Assembly (NCBI GenBank): GCA_016209895.1
Contig: JACQVH010000285.1
Location: 1 to 34,569 of the forward strand
Source: Candidatus Hydrogenedentota bacterium
Lineage (GTDB): Bacteria > Hydrogenedentota > Hydrogenedentia > Hydrogenedentales > SLHB01
Direction of reading: 5' to 3'
DNA length: 34,569 nucleotides
Positions 24,340 through 33,136 of this stretch are shown here, in pieces. The notes below the pieces were generated by a model, which saw nothing but the letters and a program-made list of their open reading frames with translations, was not told the origin of the DNA and made no database searches. A program made the translations under genes and the position numbers. The stretch's first letter is position 1. Every line of letters starts with the position of its first letter.

Positions 24340-27300
24340 ATGGCGGGACGCACGGCAGTAGCGACACGGGGTATAATAGTGTTGGTGACGGTCATGACGT
24401 TGGGAATTCAGCGCGCAAGTAGCGGGGCAGCGAGGCCGACCGGCTACGATGCCGTAGCGCCGGACTGGCAGGAGCGGCCGGCGGAGGCGACCTACTACGG
24501 CTGGCGCGGAGTGCGAACACCGCTGTATCTATCCTCCGGACGCGTCGGCATCACGTTCGAGCCGGGAGTCACAGCGGACGCGATGCGCAGCGCCCTGACT
24601 ACCGCGCCGACCTTGAACGCGGGCACGGTCACATTGGACTTCGAACGGTTGGACTATGCCCGTACCTTCGTGGTGGACACCGCGGCGGGAACGCCGACGG
24701 AATCCATCACCGGTATCGTGCAAGCGCTGCGCGCCTTGCCCGGCGTCGAGTCCGTGAACCCGGTATTTGAGACCTCACCCGGCAAAGAGTCGTTGCTTAC
24801 CGATTATCTCTACATCAACGTTTCCTCAGCGACGCCCGAATCGCAAGTGCAGAGCCTGATCACGGCCAAGCGTCTGGAAGTCTTCAAGCGCAACGACTAC
24901 AGCGAGATCGGCATTATCGGCTACCGGCTCAAAGTCCCCAAAGCCACGCGCGCCGCCACGGGCAAGCACGCCCTGGACCTCGCCAATGAGCTGCAAAGCG
25001 ACCCACTCGTTCTGGAATCGGCGCCGACCTTCGCGCCGCTGTACAATCTTTTCACCGACATAGTCCCGAATGATCCGGTCTATCCGGCACCCAATCAATA
25101 TCCCGAAGACCTGGGTGCGCGCGTTGGTCAGTGGCACCTTCCGCGCATTAGGGCGGAGCAGGCCTGGGGTCTCGTCTATGGCCAAACCGGGCTCTATTAC
25201 TGGCCCGCATGTGGGAGCACTTCTCCTATTGAAAACGACCCGCCTTCGTGTGACCCGCCAGCCGGCACACCCCGGATCGTTGTTGCCGGGCTGGACGACG
25301 GCGTTTCGCTGGATTACATCACTGCGTCGCGGACCTACAACGGTCAGTCGTACACCATTCCGGGACCCGGTCCCGGCCCCGATAATGGTCTCTATATTCT
25401 GGATAACTCGAAGAACGAGAACTTGCTCGGTCACGTGGACTTGAATTCGAATCAATGGTTGAACTTGGTGGAAATTCAGGGCACGTTGAATGCTGATGAC
25501 GATGGCAATGGAAAGGATGACGATTACTTCGGCTGGGACTTTGTCGGGAAAGACCCCTTTGTTGATACCGAAGACGACCGTATACCATTCCCGGATTTTC
25601 AGAGCAATCCGATCCTGGCCACGAGCCGTGGTCACGGCAATGGAACTATCTCTCGGGCTGCCGCGCGCGGCCACAATTACAAGGGCGTTGCCGGAGTGTG
25701 TTGGAGCGCCCGAATCATGCCGATACGCTACCACATTAACACGGCATCTAACGACAACACCCGGAGTTACGATGTGTATTATGCCGGGCGCGGTGAGGAC
25801 GCAATTAACTACGCCGTAGACACCGGTGCAGACGTGCTCTCGATCATGATGCCTCTGGACGTTTACGATCCGGGTATTTACAACGCCGTCAAGAGCGCGC
25901 GAAAGGCGGGCCGGGTGATCGCGGTACCCGCGGGCAACGACAGTTGGTCCATGGATGCGTATCCCATCTATCCGGCCGTATGGCCGGAAGTGATTGCGGT
26001 GGGGGCTTCGACCAAGGTTGAAGACCCGGAAAGACGCAGCAGCTATTCCAGCTATGGCTGGGCGCTCGACGTGGTAGCTCCATCGAGCGACGCGTTAACG
26101 CTCAACAACCACGCGGGCGCCTCCATGGGCCGCCAAGTGTTTGACGACCAGGGGAACCTGCTCTATACTGATCCTCCCGCTGAACCATACCACCGCTACG
26201 GAGCCGGGGGCGGGACATCTTCCTCGACGCCCACCACAGCAGGCTTGGCCGCCTTAGTATTGACCGTGAATCCTGACCTCTGCCCCGCCGAGGTTCAGGC
26301 CATCTTGCAATGGTCAGCCCATGATTTCGTATACACCTATGGTAGCGAGGAAGCGGCGGCCGGTCGAGATTATTACACAGGTTGGGGCCGGCTGGATGCC
26401 GAGCAGGCAGTTTTACTGACTCAGAAAGCCCGGTTTGCCTTCAAGAATCCAGAAGGTCGCACCGTAATGTCCTGGGACGAGGACGGTCGATTCGTTATGG
26501 ATGGAGTGCTGAAACAGAACGCCACCCCGGCCGAACTGACGCCGCTCGACACCGTCGGTGAGTTCATTCTTAAGAACGCTGTGGGAACGGTGGTTGCGCG
26601 GTTGGACCCGACTTGGACGAGCCCCTATCAGGGCGGCGCGTACCATCCCGCGACTTTATACCTCAATGGACGCATTCAAACCACTTGGCAACCTCCAAAT
26701 CCGGGGGTGGCGGCGTTCAAGATCAATAACCCCACCGGAACCACGGTCGCCTATATTGATGCGGCTGGGAACATGTACCTGAACCTACAACAGAAGTTTA
26801 TAACCGCGAGTGCGGACGCCAACGGGACCTACACGGTGAACGCACCGTTGGGTAGCGAAGGTATTGTCGATTTTGCATACGACAATGGGAACGGCCTGCA
26901 GACGGCTATTACGGCGGTACCTGTCCACAGCATCATCATCGTGTTTCCCGGACCAAACAACCAGCCTTATAATCCGATCGGTTTTGATGGCAAGAATGTG
27001 GTGGTCCGTTCAAGCAATCCCTATGACGCGACCACCGTGGCAAACACGATCATCCAGGGAACCGCTTCGGCACGCTGCGTAACGTTTGCTGGGACGGAGA
27101 CGACGGACTGTGCCTTGATCGGCTTTACGATCAAGGGTGGACATCAGTCTATCGGAGCCGGAATCCTGGGATCGTACAATCCGAGTCCGATCAATGGCAC
27201 CAAGGCCCGTATTGAGAACAATGCGATCTACGGCAATGTCGCGACACTGTGGGGCGGGGCCATCGCCTATTGTCATGGGGTGATAGCGTATAACGTGATC

Positions 27301-28161
27301 GGGAAGATTGGCCAAGGAAACACCGCCCAGCACGGTGGCGGCCTTTACATCTGCAATGGCCGCATTTGGCGAAACAAGATCATGTACAACCAGGCGACGG
27401 CGTCGAACGGCGAGGGCGGTGGACTGCTCCAATGCGACGGCGATGTCTGGCAGAACTATATCGCGCGCAACACAGCGGTCTATGGCGGCGGACTTTCTCA
27501 ATGTGACGGGTATACCCGCAGCAACCTCATTTATGCCAATACGGCCACGACCCAAGGCGGTGGACTGTACAATTGCGACAAACTCCTGTCCGGCGACCCG
27601 AATTACGGTGACGCGCTCGACGACTCACTCGGCACCGCGCCGAGCCGCGGCATGATCGAGCACAACACGATCGTCTCCAACGCGGTCACGGTCGCGAGTA
27701 AGTTTGGCGGCCTTTACGACTGTGACTCGACGGCCCAGCGCCTGCGTAACAACATTGTTTATTGGAACACCTCGGCCGGCAGCGAGACTAACGCCCAAGT
27801 AGACGGCGGCTCGGAAGCCCCCCGGTACTGCTGCATCGAAGGCTGGCCCGCCGGAAACGGCAACATTTCCAGCAACCCGACTTTTGTCAACTACGTTCCC
27901 AATCCTACCGCGCCGTGGGAAGAGTTCCTGCATCTACGGTCGGATTCGCCATGTATCGATAAAGGGGAGACACCGAGGAAAGACAACGATCCTAACAAAC
28001 CGTACCGATTTCGCGATTTCGACCATCGAAGCGGACCGGTGGACGGCGACAATGATCAAGAGCACACAATCTTGCGTGATATGGGCGCGGATGAGTATCC
28101 CACGCCGTCTCCCGGTATGTTTACATACTGGTGGGAAGGTTTTGGCAGTTCGCCAGAATAG
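24340..28161 (+). CDS. secreted subtilisin-family (S8) protease fused to a beta-helix domain
   Basis: A 1273-residue multidomain protein. A signal peptide (GIIVLVTVMTLGIQRASSGA) is followed by two propeptide-like segments (about 60-145 and 150-235; GRVGITFEPGVTADAMRSAL and YLYINVSSATPESQVQSLI), both ending in PxF/AP-type strands. The S8 domain has Asp319 in VAGLDDG, His432 in GHGNGT, oxyanion Asn533 in PAGND and Ser627 in GTSSSTPTTAG. Three short repeats of the FKNPxGxxV..D..GxxxL type follow (about 700-830). From about 860 a right-handed beta-helix runs to the end with a Cys in almost every coil (YCHG, ICNG, QCDG, QCDG, NCDK), closing in TYWWEGFGSSPE. The triad is complete, though HGN replaces the usual HGT. 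It is probably exported and surface-bound or released through the T2SS. Confidence 0.88.
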   Translation: MAGRTAVATRGIIVLVTVMTLGIQRASSGAARPTGYDAVAPDWQERPAEATYYGWRGVRTPLYLSSGRVGITFEPGVTADAMRSALTTAPTLNAGTVTLDFERLDYARTFVVDTAAGTPTESITGIVQALRALPGVESVNPVFETSPGKESLLTDYLYINVSSATPESQVQSLITAKRLEVFKRNDYSEIGIIGYRLKVPKATRAATGKHALDLANELQSDPLVLESAPTFAPLYNLFTDIVPNDPVYPAPNQYPEDLGARVGQWHLPRIRAEQAWGLVYGQTGLYYWPACGSTSPIENDPPSCDPPAGTPRIVVAGLDDGVSLDYITASRTYNGQSYTIPGPGPGPDNGLYILDNSKNENLLGHVDLNSNQWLNLVEIQGTLNADDDGNGKDDDYFGWDFVGKDPFVDTEDDRIPFPDFQSNPILATSRGHGNGTISRAAARGHNYKGVAGVCWSARIMPIRYHINTASNDNTRSYDVYYAGRGEDAINYAVDTGADVLSIMMPLDVYDPGIYNAVKSARKAGRVIAVPAGNDSWSMDAYPIYPAVWPEVIAVGASTKVEDPERRSSYSSYGWALDVVAPSSDALTLNNHAGASMGRQVFDDQGNLLYTDPPAEPYHRYGAGGGTSSSTPTTAGLAALVLTVNPDLCPAEVQAILQWSAHDFVYTYGSEEAAAGRDYYTGWGRLDAEQAVLLTQKARFAFKNPEGRTVMSWDEDGRFVMDGVLKQNATPAELTPLDTVGEFILKNAVGTVVARLDPTWTSPYQGGAYHPATLYLNGRIQTTWQPPNPGVAAFKINNPTGTTVAYIDAAGNMYLNLQQKFITASADANGTYTVNAPLGSEGIVDFAYDNGNGLQTAITAVPVHSIIIVFPGPNNQPYNPIGFDGKNVVVRSSNPYDATTVANTIIQGTASARCVTFAGTETTDCALIGFTIKGGHQSIGAGILGSYNPSPINGTKARIENNAIYGNVATLWGGAIAYCHGVIAYNVIGKIGQGNTAQHGGGLYICNGRIWRNKIMYNQATASNGEGGGLLQCDGDVWQNYIARNTAVYGGGLSQCDGYTRSNLIYANTATTQGGGLYNCDKLLSGDPNYGDALDDSLGTAPSRGMIEHNTIVSNAVTVASKFGGLYDCDSTAQRLRNNIVYWNTSAGSETNAQVDGGSEAPRYCCIEGWPAGNGNISSNPTFVNYVPNPTAPWEEFLHLRSDSPCIDKGETPRKDNDPNKPYRFRDFDHRSGPVDGDNDQEHTILRDMGADEYPTPSPGMFTYWWEGFGSSPE

Positions 28162-28227
28162 CCGTGAGATCAATTGATGCTGCACATTGCCATTGTAGGA
28201 AGCATTTGTGAATATCGGACGTAACTT

Positions 28228-29787
28228 ATGAAAAACCACGTTTGGCAGTCATCAGGATGCACGGTTTGTCGCGACTCCCTAGTCAAATGGACGGTCCCTC
28301 TTGTAGGCATCCTTCTTGTGACCAGCGACGTGACGGCGGCGGTATGGTACGTGGATAGGGACAACCTGTCGGGAATGCAGGACGGGTTACGTTGGGCCAC
28401 GGCTTACAACGCGATCCAGCCAGCGATTGATGCAGCTTACGCAGGCGGGGGTGGCGAAGTTTGGGTGGCCGAAGGCATTTACGATGAGCGACGGACGACT
28501 TATGTGTACCCTCGCATACCAAGTGTCAATAACGGGGCATTGCTGTTGAAGTCGGGTATTGAACTCTATGGGGGATTCTCCGGGATTGAAACCGTGCGCG
28601 AGGAGCGGGACTGGAGAATGCATCCTACGGTAATTGATGGAAGCACTGCCCGCGACGGTTATCCGAGCTATCAGGTGGTTTGGGTCGAGAGTCGCGCCAC
28701 GATATTGGACAGCGTCATTGTCCGGGGCGGTCGAGCAGAAGGGGACTACGCGGAAATGAGCAGTGGCGGTGGCATCGGCGGCTATGATCCTGCAGTTACC
28801 GCCAACTGCACGATTAAAGAGAACTTCGCCGTCGCTCCGGGCGCCGGCATGGTTATCGGTGAGGGAACCCCGGTTATTGTCAACTGCACGTTTCAAAATA
28901 ATGAATCCATGCAGAGCGGTGGCGCGGTCGACCTCGCGAACAGCGCGTCGCGACCCGAGATCGTCGGCTGTTGGTTCATCGGAAATACGTCGCAATCGGG
29001 CGGCGGCGGTGCCATCGGTGGATTTGGCGGGCATCTCACGGTGCGCAATTCCGTGTTCGTAGGCAATCGCGCGGGAACAATACCCGGAGGGGACGGATAC
29101 GGGGGCGCCATTCACAAGTTTTTTGACGTGATGACTTTAGAAAACTGCGTATTTTTCGGGAACCACGCTTCCACTGAGGGGGCCGCGCTTAGAACCTCCG
29201 GGTCATTCAACCCGGAAATGGGGGAGTACGATACGCGCATCTACCTACATAATTGTACGTTCTGGGCCAATGTGGCCGGCGAGGGCAGCGCGGTGTTGCA
29301 CAACACGGGCGCGGTAGTAAACGTTCGGAATTCCGTTTTCTGGAACAACACGCCGCTGCAGATCGTGAACAACGTGACAGACTACCCGCCGCTCTTCTCG
29401 GTGCATCATTGCTTGGTGCAGGGCGGTTATGAGGGCGAAGGCAACCTTGATCTCGACCCGCAGTTTGTGGACGCCGTTAACGGCGACGTGCGCCTTCGCC
29501 CGACGTCGCCGTGTATTGACGTCGGAACGGTGGACTTCGCCCCGGCCGCGGACATCCGCGGCGTGGCGCGTCCACAGGGCGCGGGCGTGGATATCGGCAC
29601 GTACGAATACCAGGCCGGCGACGAACTCGATATAGACGCCAGCGGCGGCACGGACGCGGTAGACGTCCAACTGGTCATCAACGGCGCCCTCGGCCTCGAC
29701 TCCCGCGCAAGCTCCGACGTAGACGGCAACAGCGTCGTAGACGCGATAGACGTGCAACTCGTGATCAACGCCGCGCTGGGATTGTAG
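28228..29787 (+). CDS. secreted beta-helix protein with dockerin-like repeats, copy 1
   Basis: A 519-residue protein. A signal peptide (VKWTVPLVGILLVTSDVTAA) leads to VWYVDRDNLSG and GGEVWVAEGIYDE, the usual opening of polyguluronate-lyase-like parallel beta-helix surface proteins. Coils with NCTFQNNESMQSGGAVDLAN-like repeats follow, and then a choice-of-anchor-Q-like closing segment (DIRGVARPQGAGVDIGTYEY). Residues 468-519 hold two dockerin-like calcium loops, DIDASGGTDAVD and DVDGNSVVDAID, each followed by VQLVINxALGL. Dockerins normally bind cohesins on a scaffold or cell surface; no cohesin is in the window. No catalytic residues can be assigned. The stop codon lies inside the start of a palindromic repeat. 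It is 66 nt after the protease gene. Confidence 0.85.
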   Translation: MKNHVWQSSGCTVCRDSLVKWTVPLVGILLVTSDVTAAVWYVDRDNLSGMQDGLRWATAYNAIQPAIDAAYAGGGGEVWVAEGIYDERRTTYVYPRIPSVNNGALLLKSGIELYGGFSGIETVREERDWRMHPTVIDGSTARDGYPSYQVVWVESRATILDSVIVRGGRAEGDYAEMSSGGGIGGYDPAVTANCTIKENFAVAPGAGMVIGEGTPVIVNCTFQNNESMQSGGAVDLANSASRPEIVGCWFIGNTSQSGGGGAIGGFGGHLTVRNSVFVGNRAGTIPGGDGYGGAIHKFFDVMTLENCVFFGNHASTEGAALRTSGSFNPEMGEYDTRIYLHNCTFWANVAGEGSAVLHNTGAVVNVRNSVFWNNTPLQIVNNVTDYPPLFSVHHCLVQGGYEGEGNLDLDPQFVDAVNGDVRLRPTSPCIDVGTVDFAPAADIRGVARPQGAGVDIGTYEYQAGDELDIDASGGTDAVDVQLVINGALGLDSRASSDVDGNSVVDAIDVQLVINAALGL

Positions 29788-29869
29788 CGTCCGACCTCTG
29801 CGTCGGACGAGAACCTTGGCGAGCCGGCGTTGGCAAGGATTTACGCCCGCCGCAGAGGGCGGGCGCTAC
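29784..29869. repeat. composite palindrome made of two inverted GTAGCG hairpins
   Basis: Left unit 29784-29809: GTAG, arms CGTCCGAC and GTCGGACG, loop CTCTGC. Right unit 29844-29869: the exact reverse complement of the hairpin at 23019-23044. The two units are inverted to one another (GTAGCG at the left end, CGCTAC at the right end, 22 of 26 positions matching), so the whole 86 bp is a palindrome built of palindromes, with CCTTG/CAAGG in the middle. The left unit includes the TAG stop of the preceding gene. Confidence 0.75.
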
Positions 29870-29890
29870 CGGTGACCGTGGACTGGGCAT

Positions 29891-29984
29891 CGTGCTGTAG
29901 GTTTACGTAGACGCGACGTCCTCGGCGCGTTTTATCGGGAGGCGCATGGACAACGCGACGAGGACGTCGCGTCTACACAGCACG
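29891..29984. repeat. two-tier inverted repeat (GTAGACGCGACGTCCTCG)
   Basis: GTAGACGCGACGTCCTCG (29907-29924) is matched perfectly by its reverse complement at 29959-29976, 18 bp with a 34-nt loop. Outside it CGTGCTGT (29891-29898) pairs with ACAGCACG (29977-29984), leaving an 8-nt bulge on the left only. This is the longest perfect stem in the window. Confidence 0.8.
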
Positions 29985-30008
29985 TGGATGCGGCGCAGAC
30001 CCAGGTTG

Positions 30009-30064
30009 GTAGTGCGCCCGTCAGGGCGTGATGGATGGGCTCGAACGCCTGACGGCGTCACTAC
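30009..30064. repeat. imperfect palindrome (GTAGTG..CACTAC)
   Basis: GTAGTGCGCCCGTCAGGGCG on the left and ACGCCTGACGGCGTCACTAC on the right are near reverse complements around a ~15-nt loop, with a slipped base in the left arm. It lies in the palindrome array between the duplicated genes. Confidence 0.65.
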
Positions 30065-30159
30065 GAACGAGGCCGAGTCGCGGAGTTGTGTCAAATTCGA
30101 AGGCCGGTGTGATAGCGCATTGGCTGCGGTGGGCCGCCAGAATCTTGGTCGTGGAAAGG

Positions 30160-30272
30160 GGTTCTGTCGTCCCGAGGGGACTTATAATGGCCGGACGACT
30201 GGGACCCAGCGATAAATCGCTGGGCTATGTTCGTTGGTCCTTATGGGACCTTTTCCCCGAAATTGGGAGATG
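30160..30272. repeat. palindromic element with CCCAGCGAT hairpin and TCCCCGAAAT tail
   Basis: TCGTCCCGAGGGGACTT is followed by a perfect hairpin CCCAGCGAT-AA-ATCGCTGGG (30205-30224), then GGTCCTTATGGGACC and TTTTCCCCGAAAT. The last part matches the element at 191-235. The tail supplies the GGGAG that serves as ribosome-binding site for the ORF at 30277. Confidence 0.65.
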
Positions 30273-30276
30273 ATCG

Positions 30277-31590
30277 GTGCAGAAGGCATCGTTGGGGCCG
30301 ATTGTCGAACACAGCGTGATTGTCGTCTATCCGAACTACGATGCCGGCTGGAATCCGGTCGCGACGCCGTTTAGTCCGATTACGTTTTCGGGTGTAGACG
30401 TGGTGGTGCGTTCGAACGACCCGGCCGACGAGAATGTCGTGGCGGCGTGCATCATCCAGGGGACGAGTTCGTTGCGTTGTGTCACCTTTGACGGCGATGA
30501 GACGGCGGATTGCGCCTTGATCGGCTTCACGATCAAGGGCGGCCACCAATCGCCCGGTTCGGGAATTCTGGGCGCGACCAACGGCAGCCCTACCGTGGGT
30601 ACCAAGGCGCGCATCGAATACAACGTAATCTACGGCAATGGGACCGCGAGCACTGGAAACGGCGGCGCGATCGCCTATTGCCACGGTCTGATCCACGGCA
30701 ACATCATCGGCAAGGCTGGGAGCGGCAACGCCAATCTGGCCCAGTACGGCGGTGGCCTGTACGTATGCAACGGCACGATCCGCCGGAATAAGATTTGGTA
30801 CAACACGGCCTCCGCGGCCGGCGGCGGCCTGTACAACTGCGATGGGACCTTCACCTCCGGTGTGGACCAATTCAACCAGCCAATCCCTGCGGCAATTGCC
30901 GAAAACTACATCGCCCACAACACGGCGTACAACGGGGGCGGGATGGCGGCGTGTGACGCCAGGATTCGCAGCAATCTGATCTATGCTAACACGGCCAACG
31001 GCCAGGCGGGCGGGATGTATAACTGCGACGCCATCGCGCTCGAACAGAACACCATTGTCTCCAACACCGCGCCAGGCGGTACGGGCAAGATGGGCGGTCT
31101 GTGGGGTTGTAACCCCGGGCTCGGACCGGCACCAGACTACGTGTCTTGGCTCCGCAACAATATCATCTATTACAACACCGCCGGTGGTGCAACTACGGGT
31201 AAGCAACTCGACACCACTTCGTCCACCCCTGAGTACTGCTGCATCCAGGAATGGAGCGGGAATGGTCGAAACAATATCGTTGCGGACCCGGCTTTTCGGA
31301 GTAATTATCCGATCGCGCCCTGGGAAGAGTTCCTACACCTCAAAAACAAAAAGGACACGCCGCCCCAGCAGTCGCCATGTGTTGACGCGGGGTATACGGA
31401 AACCTATACCGACCAACAGGGAAAGACTCAGTTGAAGAGATTCTATGATTTCGACCACCAGGCCAGCCCGATCGATGGGACAGAAAACGGAACTATCGAA
31501 CGCGATATCGGTGCAGACGAAGCCCCGACACCACCGCCTGGGAGTCAGACTTACTGGTGGGAAATATTTGGTCCAGCACCAGAGCCGTGA
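30277..31590 (+). pseudogene. 5'-truncated copy of the protease's beta-helix domain
   Basis: A 437-residue ORF starting at GTG. From about residue 11 (EHSVIVVYP) it aligns along its whole length with residues ~862-1273 of the S8 protease (shared CALIGFTIKGGHQS, GTKARIE, GGAIAYCHG, RSNLIYANTA, PWEEFLHL, and the ending TYWWEIFGPAPEP). The signal peptide, propeptides and protease domain are absent, so as it stands the product could not be exported by the Sec route. Its start and ribosome-binding site come from the tail of a palindromic repeat. The reading frame is fully open and the Cys ladder is kept, so either the truncation is recent or the protein still has a use. I call it a truncated gene; a functional cytoplasmic protein is possible but less likely. 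Confidence 0.7.
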
Positions 31591-33136
31591 TATGGATAGC
31601 AACATGATTTGGAGATCGCATGGCCTTAATCAACAGACAAGGTTGAGAACTGCGGCTATCGCGCTAGGGAATTTTGTGGTCGTTGTCTCGTTGTTCTTCT
31701 CGGTTTTTTCAACCGGTATCCACGCAGGGGTCTGGTATGTAGATGTGGATAATACGTCTGGGATCGAGGACGGAAGAGCGTGGGGCACGGCATTCCGAAC
31801 GATTCAACCTGCAATAGATTGGGCCGTCGAACCGAGCGGTGGCGAGGTCTGGGTCGCGGAAGGCGTGTACAGCGAAGATCGGGCGAGGTCGTCGCCCGAC
31901 GGCTCTTTCGACGGCGCTTTAAGGGCGCGCGCCGGTGTCGAGCTTTACGGCGGGTTCACTGGAGGAGAAACTGAAAGGGGTCAACGTGATTGGCAAGCTC
32001 ATGTTACAGTCATTGACGGTAGTCAGGCGCGCCGAGGACAACCCGCTTATCACGTGATAAAAAGTGTCGGCGACGAGACCGTGCTCGACGGCTTTACCGT
32101 TCAAGGTGGCAACGCAAACGGACTATATGCTGATGACAGAATTACCGGCGGAATCGGTGTCATCGGGGCGGCTGTAATTGCAAATTGTATCATTCGCGAC
32201 AACCGATCGGATCTGAGCGTGGGAGGCATCGGTATTGGTGGAGCTGAGCCGCTCATTGTCAACTGCACGTTTGTAAACAATCAGACCAGTCAGAGTGGCG
32301 GCGCTATAGACCTGGCAAACGCCTTCTCTCGTCCTACGATCATTGGGTGTTTGTTCATCGGAAACCGCAGCGGCAGCGCGGGCGGCGCGATCGGCGGCGG
32401 CTTTGGTGGAGACCTCGTGGTGCGAGACTCGATTTTCCTCAATAATGAGAGCGGTTTCGGTGGTGCGATAGGTAAATTCTCTGAGGATCTGACGCTCGAG
32501 AATTGCCTGTTTATCGGTAATCATGGTTGGACCGGCGGTGCCGTGTCCACCGGTGGCGAGTACGAGTGGGAACTGGGTGTGTACGGTACCCATGTCTCGA
32601 TTAGAAATTGTACCTTCTTCGCTAACGTCGCGGCTGAAGGGAGCGGGGCAGTTCACAACGGCGGCGCAGTCACTACCGTCTGGAATTCCATTTTCTGGAA
32701 CAACACGCCGTTGCAGATCGTGAACAATGTCACAGCGTTCCCGCCGCCGTTCTCGGTGCATCATAGCCTGGTCCAGGGCGGCTATGAAGGCGAAGGCAAT
32801 CTCGAACTCGACCCACAGTTTGTAGACGCCATCGCCGGCGATGTGCGCCTGCGGCCCACGTCGCCGGCGATTGACGCGGGCACCGCTGTGGACGCCCCGG
32901 CGGCGGATATCCGCGGCGTGGCGCGTCCACAAGGCGCGGGCGTGGATATCGGCGCGTACGAATACCAAACCGGCGACGAACTGGACATAGACGCCAGCGG
33001 CGGCACGGACGCCGTGGACGTCCAACTCGTGATCAACGGCGCCCTCGGCCTCGATTCCCGCGCAAGCTCCGACGTAGACGGCAACAGCGTCGTAGACGCG
33101 ATAGACGTGCAACTCGTGATCAACGCCGCGCTGGGA
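30310..33136 (+). repeat. second copy of a ~2.8 kb tandem duplication
   Basis: The first copy spans about 26926-29781 (protease beta-helix plus dockerin gene 1) and the second 30310-33136 (truncated beta-helix ORF plus dockerin gene 2). Gene order, reading direction and length agree (about 2856 and 2827 bp), and the two dockerin genes are both exactly 519 codons. The protein-level similarity is obvious throughout; the DNA is nearly identical only in the last ~170 bp. Confidence 0.8.

Larger units (their letters stand above)
29788..30276. other. non-coding array of several palindromic elements
   Basis: This 489-nt gap between the two copies of the tandem duplication contains no gene I can support. 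It is filled by at least four kinds of palindromes placed one after another: the GTAGCG composite, an 18-bp GTAGACG inverted repeat, a GTAGTG..CACTAC element and a CCCAGCGAT/TCCCCGAAAT element. ORFs listed here are artefacts of these repeats. Confidence 0.65.

Noticed and set aside
25627-25660. Loss of the catalytic His in the S8 protease (GHGNGT)
   Set aside because: The catalytic His is the first His of the HGTxVAG box, and that His is present; only the following residues deviate.
24826-25734. 302-codon ORF on the minus strand
   Set aside because: Lies wholly antisense to the S8 protease; no recognisable domain or start signal. A shadow of high-GC coding sequence.
29784-30272. CRISPR-like array
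   Set aside because: The repeats are different palindromes without regular spacing or unique spacers, and no cas gene is in the window.
30241-31206. 321-codon ORF on the minus strand
   Set aside because: Antisense to the truncated beta-helix ORF, with repetitive Val/Arg/Asp-rich composition caused by the helix repeats; its relative at 27010-27555 is the shadow of the other copy.
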